Of a stretch of DNA of 64,000 nucleotides, positions 56,401 through 63,564 are shown one piece after another. The translations under genes and the position numbers were made by a program. Position 1 is the first letter of the stretch; every line of letters begins with the position of its first letter. Where the stretch lies: positions 1 through 64,000 of the forward strand of contig CAMYAM010000010.1 of NCBI GenBank assembly GCA_947253875.1, written 5' to 3'. The DNA comes from an uncultured Fastidiosipila sp. Lineage in GTDB: Bacteria; Bacillota; Clostridia; Saccharofermentanales; Fastidiosipilaceae. Below the pieces are notes generated by a model. The model did not search any database. It had not been told where the DNA came from and saw only the letters and a list, made by a program, of their open reading frames with translations.

Positions 56401-56662
56401 TGCTACTTCAACGACACCAACTACCGTTTCAACGACAGTACCGAGTGAAACTACAGAAGATACAACAAGTACTTCAACTGAAATAGAATCTTCTACAACA
56501 ATACATGAGAGTAAATCAACCTCGACTCCGAGAACACCATCGAAGACGGGTGAAAAAGTAAATAACTCTTATTTTGTAGGTTTAATTTTTATCTCAATAG
56601 CAACATTGATTTTTGGGATTATGAAACGTAGTAAAGAAAATGCTGAGCAAGCAGAAGATTAG
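53423..56662 (+). CDS. Large cell-wall surface protein with Cna-B-like repeats and Thr-rich stalk
   Basis: The signal peptide is cleaved after about residue 36 (VTDVLAQNK). A long beta-rich body follows, including two Cna-B-like modules near the C-terminal side: one starting around LKKSWLGDHNYQKDF, the other around LDKVWENVKNKEDY with LPKYDKKGEAYKYKVSE. Residues about 955-1025 are a threonine-rich stalk with many TTT and TET runs. The end has a sortase-type layout, but the motif is PSKTG (1039-1043) instead of LPxTG, then a hydrophobic segment and a basic tail. It is probably a wall-anchored adhesin or scaffold. No ligand can be inferred. The stop codon is followed at about 100 bases by a terminator. 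Confidence 0.85.
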   Translation: MMMREIKHMEKTKKFSALILACAILLSLFQVTDVLAQNKTVVNARVYYKGEKPEKLVNEIDRGFWRDPEEVEYPTAGYQEKELDNGVKYFDFTYAVDNLRVGKSYKPDFSDDSGNGYEVTPGMVAQNDSGQQTVNVIIKRKGTAFLQFVDQSGAKVPLKVNYDYEIYIKNFKFDADTEGGNSLFYYEFPEINDDGSIKSNLFNAEILLQEIINTANGEKAIIKKVEKIDEEHSYKITLDKIKYKTIKLNLTIASELPLKFRDGTADVTIDFSGEKTKHRLTFNNAEVKKVGSENIISKELTIKVPEITGDNSSRVILENLPGLLSTNNYGIFSQSFDSESNVLKVNLGRKLAVGVFKIPDMEIDQTTTNFTFIDFAEKNQVKSITLGLFDKSGKLIARSKPSLTGEVFDIGIAPGEYTIKIIKAPENLKKDYEIEQEHKLVIDKDGYTYLDPKYDESGKIIWGGPNGVVDKDNSGIVDLNIVGYKTPLKFIIPHKVKTEKYIVEKDEGQVAQGVFSKDGETLVKTTTVNPNQEIEFEIQQIIHPDYKARLVNKYKNGTVTFAVSSNLKLELKDIIDKDRLEFITNSLTVEEIINGQRQEVKDINVEFNAATNTLNLIDKTEIVEYNLDLNDKTELKPKRLIAIRFKTKVKDIADLSKWSKDFKNSAVSRKDESTVDLIPNLKFKLKKSWLGDHNYQKDFTVDAFINSLKLRVLNKKDGNEIAVKNLREYLDAKEIAKLDFNNKSWELNFSLPKYDKASLSLGKSQWKELDYEVIEELPEGLANKYISENPIKADDKFSFNLNNAPKAQLFNLELDKVWENVKNKEDYLAVFKLYQLNQQDEIINAFEFSKNKLELIDKNGDKYSFLTYELIDGVIKEIQITPNVECDGDHYLIRNLPKYDKKGEAYKYKVSESKIIHDSEDVSDLFDTSYSGTYDVDKDSVYKVEIKNMKKPETTTTTTTETTTTTTATETTTTTTTGTTTVVTETTTESTTTATSTTPTTVSTTVPSETTEDTTSTSTEIESSTTIHESKSTSTPRTPSKTGEKVNNSYFVGLIFISIATLIFGIMKRSKENAEQAED

Positions 56663-56758
56663 ACGGATACGTTGCTAACCGGATAGCAAGAATTTAAAGT
56701 TCAATAAAGTTCATTAAAGTTTAAACATATAAGTGGAAATTTGTTTGAGCTTTACTCC

Positions 56759-56807
56759 TAAGGGATGACAATTGTGTAAGACATCTGTCGTCCCTTATTT
56801 ATTTGTC
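56759..56807 (+). terminator. Terminator of the surface-protein gene
   Basis: taaggga-t-gaca pairs with tgtc-g-tccctta (one U-G wobble) across a 15-base loop, then tttattt. Confidence 0.7.
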
Positions 56808-56875
56808 CTAAAGTTGCGTTTGATTTTACTAGCTATCATTTAATAAATGCAATTAATTATACTAATAATATTTTT

Positions 56876-58195
56876 TTATTTAATAGCAGCCGAATAAGGC
56901 AAAAGAATTTTAACGGTGAAAATATTCTTATCATTAGAAAATTTCATTATACCTTCATATTTTTCAACGATATTTTCTACATTCTGTAGTCCGATACCAG
57001 AGCTGCGATTTTGACGTTTAGAACTGAGGAAGGTTCCATCACGCTTGGCAATTTTTCCGTTGAAAGAGTTTGAAATTTGAATGTATAGAAATTGTTTACG
57101 TTGATGGATTTTTATATCCACTTCCTTTTTTACAGTATTATTTTGAATTCTGTTGCAAGCTTCTTGTGCATTGCTAAGTAAGTTGCTCAAAAGAATAGAT
57201 AGCTCGATGTCATCAAAAGGTTGGTTTTCTGCGAGCATGGTTGAAATCTTAACTTTTATTCCATCAGCTTCCATTGTAGCTTTGTTTTGTTGCAAAATAC
57301 TATCTATAACATAATTTTTAGTCAGTACAATATTTGTTTTGACTATTGGGCTATCTATTAATTTTGATATATATTCGCTTGCAGCATCTTGCTTATCATT
57401 GTTGCAAAGAAAATAGATATTTTGTAAGTGTTTTTTTATATCGTGATGGAACTTTTGAGCTTCTTCTTCACGACTGAGGAATTTGGCTGTGTAATTTTTC
57501 TCTACTTCTAACAAATGGTTAGCCATTTGCGAAACTTCCATCGTATCTCTAATTATGTGATATTTATCCAAGTAGAAAAATGCTACTAGTGATATAGATG
57601 TAAAGAATACAGAGTTGAAATAGTAGAATAATCTGAAATTATTACTAATAGTTTCTAAGAATAGGGCATAACAGGCAATGCAAACTATAATCATAATATG
57701 AACACTTGAAGAAATTAATTCATAAGCTGTGTTGTAGCCTTTGATTCTTAATTTCCTGAGAAAAAGCAAGAAATTGTTCATTACTAGAAATGAAAGGCAA
57801 GCAATGATTTGTGTGCTAGGAGATAATAATGGTAATAGAGTACCGGTGTTGTTGTTATTTACTATTGTGCTATGAATACCTGCAGCGAAGAAACGGCAGG
57901 CATATTCAAGCAAAATTAAAATATTGATTGTGTGCAATTTATAACGTAATTGTTCTTCATAAAAAATATGAGCAATGAGCAAAGATATTATATATGTCGG
58001 TAATATTGATGACAAAAGCTTTGCTTGAAAAAAGTATGTTGAAAATTGAAAAATGAAAAATATTAGTATAAAAAGTGGATAAATTTTTATTGTAGAAGCT
58101 TTCTTGTACAAAAAAGTGTCTAAGAAGTTTATAAATATATAAGTTTCAAGTGCAGAAACTACTATATATATAAGTATGTTTATAGTATTAGGCAT
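56876..58195 (-). CDS. AgrC-like sensor histidine kinase (GHKL type)
   Basis: About six membrane segments fill residues 1-210, and then comes a cytoplasmic kinase of the GHKL/Agr type. The phosphoacceptor is H251 in FHHDIKKHLQN. The N box is LLSNLLSNAQEACNR and the G box is SSGIGLQNVENIV. This class senses peptides or small molecules with its membrane part. The gene is downstream of the LytTR regulator on the same strand, 129 bases away, with a GGAGA ribosome binding site. No AgrB or AgrD gene is present, so a classical auto-inducing peptide circuit is unlikely here. The divergent permease and amidohydrolase suggest nutrient sensing. Confidence 0.92.
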   Translation of the reverse strand: MPNTINILIYIVVSALETYIFINFLDTFLYKKASTIKIYPLFILIFFIFQFSTYFFQAKLLSSILPTYIISLLIAHIFYEEQLRYKLHTINILILLEYACRFFAAGIHSTIVNNNNTGTLLPLLSPSTQIIACLSFLVMNNFLLFLRKLRIKGYNTAYELISSSVHIMIIVCIACYALFLETISNNFRLFYYFNSVFFTSISLVAFFYLDKYHIIRDTMEVSQMANHLLEVEKNYTAKFLSREEEAQKFHHDIKKHLQNIYFLCNNDKQDAASEYISKLIDSPIVKTNIVLTKNYVIDSILQQNKATMEADGIKVKISTMLAENQPFDDIELSILLSNLLSNAQEACNRIQNNTVKKEVDIKIHQRKQFLYIQISNSFNGKIAKRDGTFLSSKRQNRSSGIGLQNVENIVEKYEGIMKFSNDKNIFTVKILLPYSAAIK

Positions 58196-58324
58196 AATGA
58201 TCTCCAGTTATTTTTATCCAGTTATTAGTTGTTTTTATATTGATAATTCATATCAGTAAATAGACGATACTAAATACATTATAGAAATATATTTTCATTA
58301 GAGAAACATATTTTTAAAGCCAAG

Positions 58325-59032
58325 TTAATTCTGGCTGACCAAATCCATGAATTTTTCCATAATATCTTTATATCTGTATTTTGAAACAGGAATCTCTGTA
58401 TTGTCTTCTAAAGTCAAACTTGTAGCATTTACCTGAGTAACATAGCGCAAATTTACAATGAAGCTCTTATGTACTCTTATCGAGAATTCATCCTGTAAAT
58501 CAGATTCAATTTCTGAAATTTTTCCATAAAAATTAAAAGTTTCATTCTTGGTGACTAAGTTAATTTTCTTCAGGCTAGATTCAAAATACAATATCTCAGA
58601 TAGTTTAACTCTGTGTGCTCCGTCATTGTTACTAAATGTAAAGATTTTACTATTGAAATTTTTACTGCCTACTAGTATTGGTTTAACTGTTTTTAATAGT
58701 TCTTTTTTATCAACTGGTTTTAATAGATAGCGCAAAGCATTAACCTTATAACCATCAACGGCGTATTCATCAGTAACTGTAACAAATATTATATTAACTA
58801 GGGGATCAATTTGCCTGATTAATTCAGCAGTTTTTAAACCTGATATTGGATCCATGAGTAGATCTAAAAATATTAAATGAAAACTTTTAAATTTATGAGC
58901 ATTAAGCAAATTGTAACCATTATCGAAAACTTTAACATCTACGGGCATATTTTCATTCTTTAATTCTAGTAGATAGCTCTTTAGACGAGAAAGTTCTAGC
59001 GGATCATCATCGCATATTCCTATATAGTACAT
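58325..59032 (-). CDS. LytTR-type response regulator
   Basis: The receiver domain has the acidic pocket CDDD at 7-10 and the phosphorylated D57 in LIFLDLLM, and K103 lies in LLKPVDKKE. The LytTR DNA-binding domain (about 130-232) shows ILYFESSLKKINLVT, then FSIRVHKSFIVNLRYV and IPVSKYRYKDIMEKF. LytTR proteins bind two direct repeats about 21 bp apart, and such a pair lies in front of this gene. The cognate kinase is downstream. A promoter with perfect TATAAT is upstream (59089-59118). Confidence 0.94.
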   Translation of the reverse strand: MYYIGICDDDPLELSRLKSYLLELKNENMPVDVKVFDNGYNLLNAHKFKSFHLIFLDLLMDPISGLKTAELIRQIDPLVNIIFVTVTDEYAVDGYKVNALRYLLKPVDKKELLKTVKPILVGSKNFNSKIFTFSNNDGAHRVKLSEILYFESSLKKINLVTKNETFNFYGKISEIESDLQDEFSIRVHKSFIVNLRYVTQVNATSLTLEDNTEIPVSKYRYKDIMEKFMDLVSQN

Positions 59033-59081
59033 AAAATTTCACAAACCAGCCTTCTAAATAAATAATTTCACTAATCTCAAC

Positions 59082-59109
59082 GTGTCCGATTATAGCACAA
59101 TAGTGTCCG
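59082..59109. promoter_or_regulatory. LytTR-type direct repeat operator
   Basis: GTGTCCG occurs at 59082-59088 and 59103-59109, starts exactly 21 bp apart, the spacing LytTR regulators use. The pair overlaps the core promoter of the regulator's own operon and lies just upstream of the permease promoter. Confidence 0.65.
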
Positions 59110-59118
59110 TTTGTGCAA
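59089..59118 (-). promoter_or_regulatory. Probable promoter of the regulator-kinase operon
   Basis: On the minus strand, TTGCAC (59113-59118) and a perfect TATAAT (59089-59094) are separated by 18 bp. One direct repeat lies inside the spacer and the other lies just beyond the -10. Confidence 0.65.
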
Positions 59119-59119
59119 T

Positions 59120-59150
59120 TTGACTAGTAAAAGAAAATAAAAGATATATT
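59120..59150 (+). promoter_or_regulatory. Probable permease promoter
   Basis: TTGACT (59120-59125) is followed by GATATA at 17 bp or TATATT at 19 bp. The weak -10 and the repeat pair ending 10 bp upstream fit an activated promoter. Confidence 0.5.
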
Positions 59151-59214
59151 CTATGGTTATAGAGTTTAAAAACTAATTAAAGGCTTCTGTAGAGAATAGA
59201 TAGGAGGATTAGTT

Positions 59215-60651
59215 ATGGATAATAATAAACAGAATGAAGTTCCTGAAGCAGGTATGCAGAAGACCTTGTCTTTGTGGAACTTCTTCACAATCGGCTTCGG
59301 TGCGATAATTGGTACGGGCTGGGTATTGCTAGTTGGTGATTGGATGATCCTTGGTGGTGGTCCAGTTCAAGCTATGATAGCCTTCTTAATAGGTGCGATA
59401 TTCTTGCTACCAATTGGTGCAGTTTTCGGAGAGTTAACAGCAGCAATACCTGTATCAGGTGGTATTGTTGAATATGTAGATAGAACTTTCGGTCACAATA
59501 TGTCATATGTAACTGGATGGTTCTTAGCTTTAGGTAATGGTATTCTTTGCCCTTGGGAAGCAATAGCTATCTCAACATTGATATCAGAATTGTTTGCTGA
59601 ATTACCTGGATTAGGTTGGTTAAATTCAGTTAAGCTATATACAATTTTAGGCGCAGATGTATACCTATTCCCAACATTAATTTCATTGGCAGTAGCTGTT
59701 TACGTTATTAGCTTAAACTTCCGTGGAGCATCATCAGCAGCTAAATTGCAATCGTTCTTAACAAAAGCTTTATTAACAGGTATGTTAATAGCTATGGTCG
59801 TTTCATTCATCAAAGGTAGTCCAAAAAATATTCTACCTTCATTTGATAAAGTACAAGGCCCTGTTACAAGTACAAGTGCAAATAGCATGTTCCAAGGTAT
59901 TGTTTCAGTTTTAGTTATGACTCCATTCTTCTATGCAGGTTTCGATACTATACCTCAACAAGCAGAAGAAGCTTCAGCTGATTTAAACTGGCAAAAATTC
60001 GGTAAAATTATTTCAGCAGCATTATTAGCATCTGGTATATTCTACATGATTTGTATTTACTCATTCGGTACCATTATTCCATGGTCAGATTTCATTAAGA
60101 ATTCAGTTCCAGCTTTAGCAGTATTGAAACAAATTAATATGATTCTTTACGTTGTAATGTTAGTAATCGGTACATTAGGACCTATGGGACCTATGAACTC
60201 ATTCTACGGAGCAACTTCTAGAATAATGTTAGCAATGGGAAGAAAAGGTCAATTACCTGAATCATTTAGTGAATTAGATGCAAATGGTTCACCAAGAATG
60301 GCTAACTTAGTAATGGCAGTATTAACATTAGTAGGACCATTCTTAGGTAAGAAGATGTTAGTTCCATTGACAAACGTTTCAGCATTAGCATTTATTTTCT
60401 CATGTACTATGGTTTGCTTCGCATGTTTGAAGATGCGTAGAACTGAACCAGATTTGCCAAGACCATACAAAGTACCTGGTGGAAAATTTGGTATATCCCT
60501 TGGTTGTTTAGCAGGTCTAATAGTTGTAGGTTTACTAGTAATTCCTGGAAGCCCAGCAGCTTTAAACCTAGTTGAATGGTCAATCGTAGGTGCATGGTTA
60601 TTAGTAGGACTAATACTTATGTTTGTTAGCAAATCTAAGAAAAAAGCATAA
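59215..60651 (+). CDS. APC-family amino acid permease
   Basis: A 478-residue membrane protein with about 12 segments and the APC superfamily start (LWNFFTIGFGAIIGTGWVLLVGDW), where the GAIIGTGW helix break binds substrate. It imports an amino acid or amine; which one cannot be told. The ribosome binding site is AGGAGG. Codon use is strongly biased (TTC, CCA, GGT, AAC), like tuf and nrdJ, so high expression is expected. It is followed after 211 bases by an amidohydrolase gene. Divergent LytTR/kinase genes probably control it. Confidence 0.9.
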   Translation: MDNNKQNEVPEAGMQKTLSLWNFFTIGFGAIIGTGWVLLVGDWMILGGGPVQAMIAFLIGAIFLLPIGAVFGELTAAIPVSGGIVEYVDRTFGHNMSYVTGWFLALGNGILCPWEAIAISTLISELFAELPGLGWLNSVKLYTILGADVYLFPTLISLAVAVYVISLNFRGASSAAKLQSFLTKALLTGMLIAMVVSFIKGSPKNILPSFDKVQGPVTSTSANSMFQGIVSVLVMTPFFYAGFDTIPQQAEEASADLNWQKFGKIISAALLASGIFYMICIYSFGTIIPWSDFIKNSVPALAVLKQINMILYVVMLVIGTLGPMGPMNSFYGATSRIMLAMGRKGQLPESFSELDANGSPRMANLVMAVLTLVGPFLGKKMLVPLTNVSALAFIFSCTMVCFACLKMRRTEPDLPRPYKVPGGKFGISLGCLAGLIVVGLLVIPGSPAALNLVEWSIVGAWLLVGLILMFVSKSKKKA

Positions 60652-60745
60652 GAAATAACAAAAAAGAGAGTGATTACTGTCAATTCTAATTACAAGAAGC
60701 CATTCATAGATTAATGAAAATTAGTTTATAGATTAAGTAATAGAA

Positions 60746-60770
60746 GTTAAACGGTAATAAAAAGTTTAAC
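60746..60770. repeat. Short inverted repeat before the amidohydrolase gene
   Basis: GTTAAAC and GTTTAAC are perfect 7-bp arms separated by 11 bases. The role is unknown. Confidence 0.3.
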
Positions 60771-60773
60771 CAA

Positions 60774-60795
60774 GTTGTAAGGCAAGCCTTATAAC
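60774..60795. repeat. 22-bp imperfect palindrome before the amidohydrolase gene
   Basis: GTTgTAAGG and CCTTAtAAC arms meet at a four-base centre. There is no T tract, so it looks more like an operator or RNA hairpin than a terminator. Confidence 0.35.
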
Positions 60796-60862
60796 GAAGA
60801 AAGAATAACAAAAGTTATTAACAAAAATGCAAAAAGTTAAAAGATAATAGGAGGAAATTATT

Positions 60863-62107
60863 ATGAAAAAACTTGCATTAGTAAACGCTACATTGATAGA
60901 TGGTCATAGCGACGACGCTATTGAAAATTCATTGATTTTAATCGGTGAAGACGGAAAAATTGAATACGCAGGTCCTAAAAAGGATTTTGACGGTTCATAT
61001 GAGACCAAAGATTTAACCGGCAAAACAATTATGCCAGGTTTGATCGACTCCCACTTGCACTTCTCAGGAAACCAAACTGATGATGATACAGATTGGGTAC
61101 TAGAACATCCAATTCAAAAGACAGTTGTTGCAGTACAACAAGCTCATGACTGTTTGGAAAGAGGTATCACAGCTTGTGGTGAAATCAGCCGTTCAGGTAT
61201 CTACATTAGAGATATGATCGAACAAGGTATTATGGAAGGACCTCGTGTTGTTGCTACAGGTTTAGGTCTATGTCGTACAGGTGGTCACGGTGACTCACAC
61301 AAATTACCATCCGAATACAATAACTGGTCACACCCATGGGCTGAAAGAGTTGATGGACCTTGGGAAATCAGAAAAGCTATCAGAAGAAGATGCCGCGAAA
61401 ACGCTGACGCTATTAAGATTTGGTCTACAGGTGGTGGTATCTGGAGATATGACCAAAAACTAACACAACACTATTCATATGAAGAAATTAAAGCAGCAGT
61501 TGATGAAGGTAAACTATCAGGAATTCCAGTATGGAGTCACGCAGAGGGTTACGGCGGAGCTCTAGATTCAGCTAAAGCTGGTGTTCACCTAATTATTCAC
61601 GGACAAACATTGAATGATGAATGTCTAGAATACATGAAGAAGAATGGTACATACTTCTGTCCAACAGCTCAATTCTTGAGCGAATGGTTCAAGACATATG
61701 AACCTCCTTACATTCCAGAAGTTCACGATAAATATGAAGGTGATACAGTAGCAGAGAAAGAATTACAACGTTGCTACGAAAACCTACGTAAAGCTGTTGA
61801 TAAAGGTATTCAATTGGTTACAGGTTCAGACTCATTCTGTTCAAGTCTAACTCCTTATGGATCAACATTGATCGGTGAGCTATACACTTGGGTAGAAAAA
61901 GTTAAATTGCCAGTAATGTACACAATTCAAGGTGCTACAAAACGTGGTGCTGAAATGTTACAAATTGATGATATTACAGGTACATTGGAACCAGGTAAAT
62001 TTGCTGACTTGCTAGTATTATCTGCAAACCCAATGGATAATATCCGTAACTTAACAGTAGAAAATATGGAAATTATCATGAAGGGCGGAAAAGAAATAGC
62101 TCATTAA
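60863..62107 (+). CDS. Metal-dependent amidohydrolase, Xaa-Pro dipeptidase/imidazolonepropionase-like
   Basis: This TIM-barrel amidohydrolase has a complete dinuclear metal site: H64 and H66 in DSHLHF, K185 (the carboxylated lysine) in DAIKIWSTGG, H226 in WSHAEG, H246 in IIHGQT and D323 in GSDSF. It resembles the subgroup called Xaa-Pro dipeptidase or imidazolonepropionase-related, whose known members cut dipeptides or N-acyl compounds; the substrate here is unknown. A GGAGG ribosome binding site precedes the ATG. Codon bias is as strong as in the permease, so the pair looks like a well-expressed uptake-and-cleavage module. No signal peptide, so it is cytoplasmic. Confidence 0.88.
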   Translation: MKKLALVNATLIDGHSDDAIENSLILIGEDGKIEYAGPKKDFDGSYETKDLTGKTIMPGLIDSHLHFSGNQTDDDTDWVLEHPIQKTVVAVQQAHDCLERGITACGEISRSGIYIRDMIEQGIMEGPRVVATGLGLCRTGGHGDSHKLPSEYNNWSHPWAERVDGPWEIRKAIRRRCRENADAIKIWSTGGGIWRYDQKLTQHYSYEEIKAAVDEGKLSGIPVWSHAEGYGGALDSAKAGVHLIIHGQTLNDECLEYMKKNGTYFCPTAQFLSEWFKTYEPPYIPEVHDKYEGDTVAEKELQRCYENLRKAVDKGIQLVTGSDSFCSSLTPYGSTLIGELYTWVEKVKLPVMYTIQGATKRGAEMLQIDDITGTLEPGKFADLLVLSANPMDNIRNLTVENMEIIMKGGKEIAH

Positions 62108-62147
62108 TGAATAGAAGTATTTCATACTAATAATCAAAACTCTTTTA

Positions 62148-62179
62148 CCACATTGTAGATATATATATCTACAATGTGG
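62148..62179. repeat. Perfect 32-bp palindrome upstream of the atp operon
   Basis: The 16-base half ccacattgtagatata is followed directly by its exact reverse complement. A second AT repeat (atatatatata) follows in place of a T tract. It lies 40 bases after the amidohydrolase stop and 23 bases before the first atp gene. It could be an RNA processing hairpin, terminator or operator. Confidence 0.7.
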
Positions 62180-62202
62180 ATATATATATAAGGTAGGACA
62201 CT

Positions 62203-62571
62203 ATGCATCCACTAGCCAAATTCTTATTATTCTTTTTAGGTTCTTTTGCATCAATGTCTGTTTTAAGTTTCATAATTAAATTTCTTTTTTTAAGTTTTTA
62301 TAAATCAAAAAATAGAGCCACCTATGATAGAAAAGAATACACATTGATTTTAGAGAAGAACTTAGTCTATAGAGTCACACAAACTTTCATTAGATTGTTG
62401 ATATTAATTATAGTTTTGTTCTTATTACGAGAAGATAAACTAGCTATTTTGGGAGTTGGTGCAGGTATTATTTTAAGTAGCAAACTGCAAATGATTTATT
62501 ATTTGCGTTTGATCAAAAAAGATTTATCGAATTCAAGCACAGAGCAAGTTAGTGTGGAGGTGGAAGATTAA
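62203..62571 (+). CDS. atpI: AtpI-like small membrane protein
   Basis: This 122-residue protein has four hydrophobic segments (about 5-30, 60-77, 80-100 with breaks) and a polar C-terminus. Its only link to the ATP synthase subunit I family is its size, topology and position at the head of the atp operon; sequence similarity is weak to the eye. AtpI helps c-ring assembly in some bacteria. Its stop overlaps the atpB start by one base (TAATG). A ribosome binding site (AAGGTAGGA) precedes the ATG. Confidence 0.6.
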   Translation: MHPLAKFLLFFLGSFASMSVLSFIIKFLFLSFYKSKNRATYDRKEYTLILEKNLVYRVTQTFIRLLILIIVLFLLREDKLAILGVGAGIILSSKLQMIYYLRLIKKDLSNSSTEQVSVEVED

Positions 62572-63239
62572 TGGGTTTAAACAAACTATTTCTCACAATT
62601 AATATTCCGGGCTACATAACAACAATGGTAGTAATTTCTATTATTTTAATTATAGTTGCGTGGTTAATTGGCCGAAAAATTACAGTGCATGGCATTGGCA
62701 AAGCTCAAGCCTTTGCTGAATTAGGTACCGAAATGTTGATGAATCTTGTAGAAGATATTATGGGTAGTCGCAAAAAAATGTTGAAATATACACCTTTTTT
62801 AGCTTCCATGTTTTTATTTATAATAATAGCTAATTATTCTGGAATGGTTCCAGGAGCAGGTATGATTTCTCAGTTTGTCGCGCCAACATCGACACTTACA
62901 GTTACATTAGGTCTAGGAATATCAGCTTTGATTTTAACTATTACATTTGCTATCAAGGCTAGAGGCACAAAAGCTTTTCTAAAAAGTTTTATTCAACCAT
63001 ATGCAATAGTTTTGCCACTTAATATTATTGATGAAGCTACAAAACCAGTTTCATTGGGATTAAGGTTATTCGGTAGTATTATTGCAGAAGAAATTTTAAT
63101 AGCAGCAGTTTATAATATTATGCCTTGGGTTGCACCAATACCATTTTATTTTATAAGTGTATTCTTTGGAGCACTACAAGCATTTATTTTTACAGTCTTG
63201 ACCTCAATCTATATAAGTGGGGCCACATCAGAAGAATAA
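62571..63239 (+). CDS. atpB: ATP synthase F0 subunit a
   Basis: Subunit a forms the ion half-channels beside the c ring. The essential arginine is R165 in SLGLRLFGS, preceded by LNIIDEATKPV. Five or six membrane segments make up the 222 residues, a normal clostridial length. It is coupled to the upstream AtpI-like gene by a one-base overlap, and atpE follows after about 50 bases. Confidence 0.97.
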   Translation: MGLNKLFLTINIPGYITTMVVISIILIIVAWLIGRKITVHGIGKAQAFAELGTEMLMNLVEDIMGSRKKMLKYTPFLASMFLFIIIANYSGMVPGAGMISQFVAPTSTLTVTLGLGISALILTITFAIKARGTKAFLKSFIQPYAIVLPLNIIDEATKPVSLGLRLFGSIIAEEILIAAVYNIMPWVAPIPFYFISVFFGALQAFIFTVLTSIYISGATSEE

Positions 63240-63291
63240 TATATTTGAAACTTATGTTGAAAAAATGATTACATAAGTGAAAGGACGAATT

Positions 63292-63525
63292 ATGAGTGAT
63301 AATGCAATTTTTGCAATAAGTACAGCTATAACAATGGCATTTTCTATATTAACACCAGCAATAGCTCAAGCGATTGCCGCAAAACAAGCTTTTGACACTA
63401 TTGCAAGACAACCAGAAAAATCAAGTGACGTTAGAACTATGCTAATTTTAGCTTTAGCATTTATGGAAGCTTTGACAATCTATGGTTTGTTGATTAGTTT
63501 CATGTTAATTGGAAATATTTCATAG
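63292..63525 (+). CDS. atpE: ATP synthase F0 subunit c with alanine-rich helix 1
   Basis: Subunit c forms the rotor ring. It is a two-helix hairpin of 77 residues with the loop ARQPE at 38-42. The ion-binding carboxylate is E59 in FMEALTIYG. Helix 1 lacks the usual GxGxGxG stripe and reads TPAIAQAIAAKQ instead. Of the residues that bind sodium in Ilyobacter (Q32, E65, S66, Y70), the matches here are Q26, E59, A60 and Y64, so one ligand is replaced. The ATG at 63292 is chosen because AAAGGA lies upstream; a GTG at 63277 would overlap that site. Confidence 0.95.
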   Translation: MSDNAIFAISTAITMAFSILTPAIAQAIAAKQAFDTIARQPEKSSDVRTMLILALAFMEALTIYGLLISFMLIGNIS

Positions 63526-63564
63526 ATTTTGCTGACAATTAGTGAAGTCTGAAAGGAGTTTCAT

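Noticed and set aside
56280..56520. Repetitive ACT/ACA-rich tract resembling a repeat array
   Set aside because: It encodes the threonine-rich stalk of the surface protein in frame, with irregular units and no spacers.
56671..56695. TTGCTA/TAGCAA hairpin just after the surface-protein stop
   Set aside because: Short 6-bp stem with no T tract; the hairpin at 56759 is a far better terminator.
58248..58298. 16-residue hydrophobic frame (minus strand) between the LytTR regulator and kinase, considered as a signal peptide gene
   Set aside because: No ribosome binding site and no AgrB-type processing gene nearby; chance is likely in such AT-rich DNA.
60249..60683. 144-residue open frame antisense to the permease end
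   Set aside because: Shadow of the permease gene, with no start signals or known domain.
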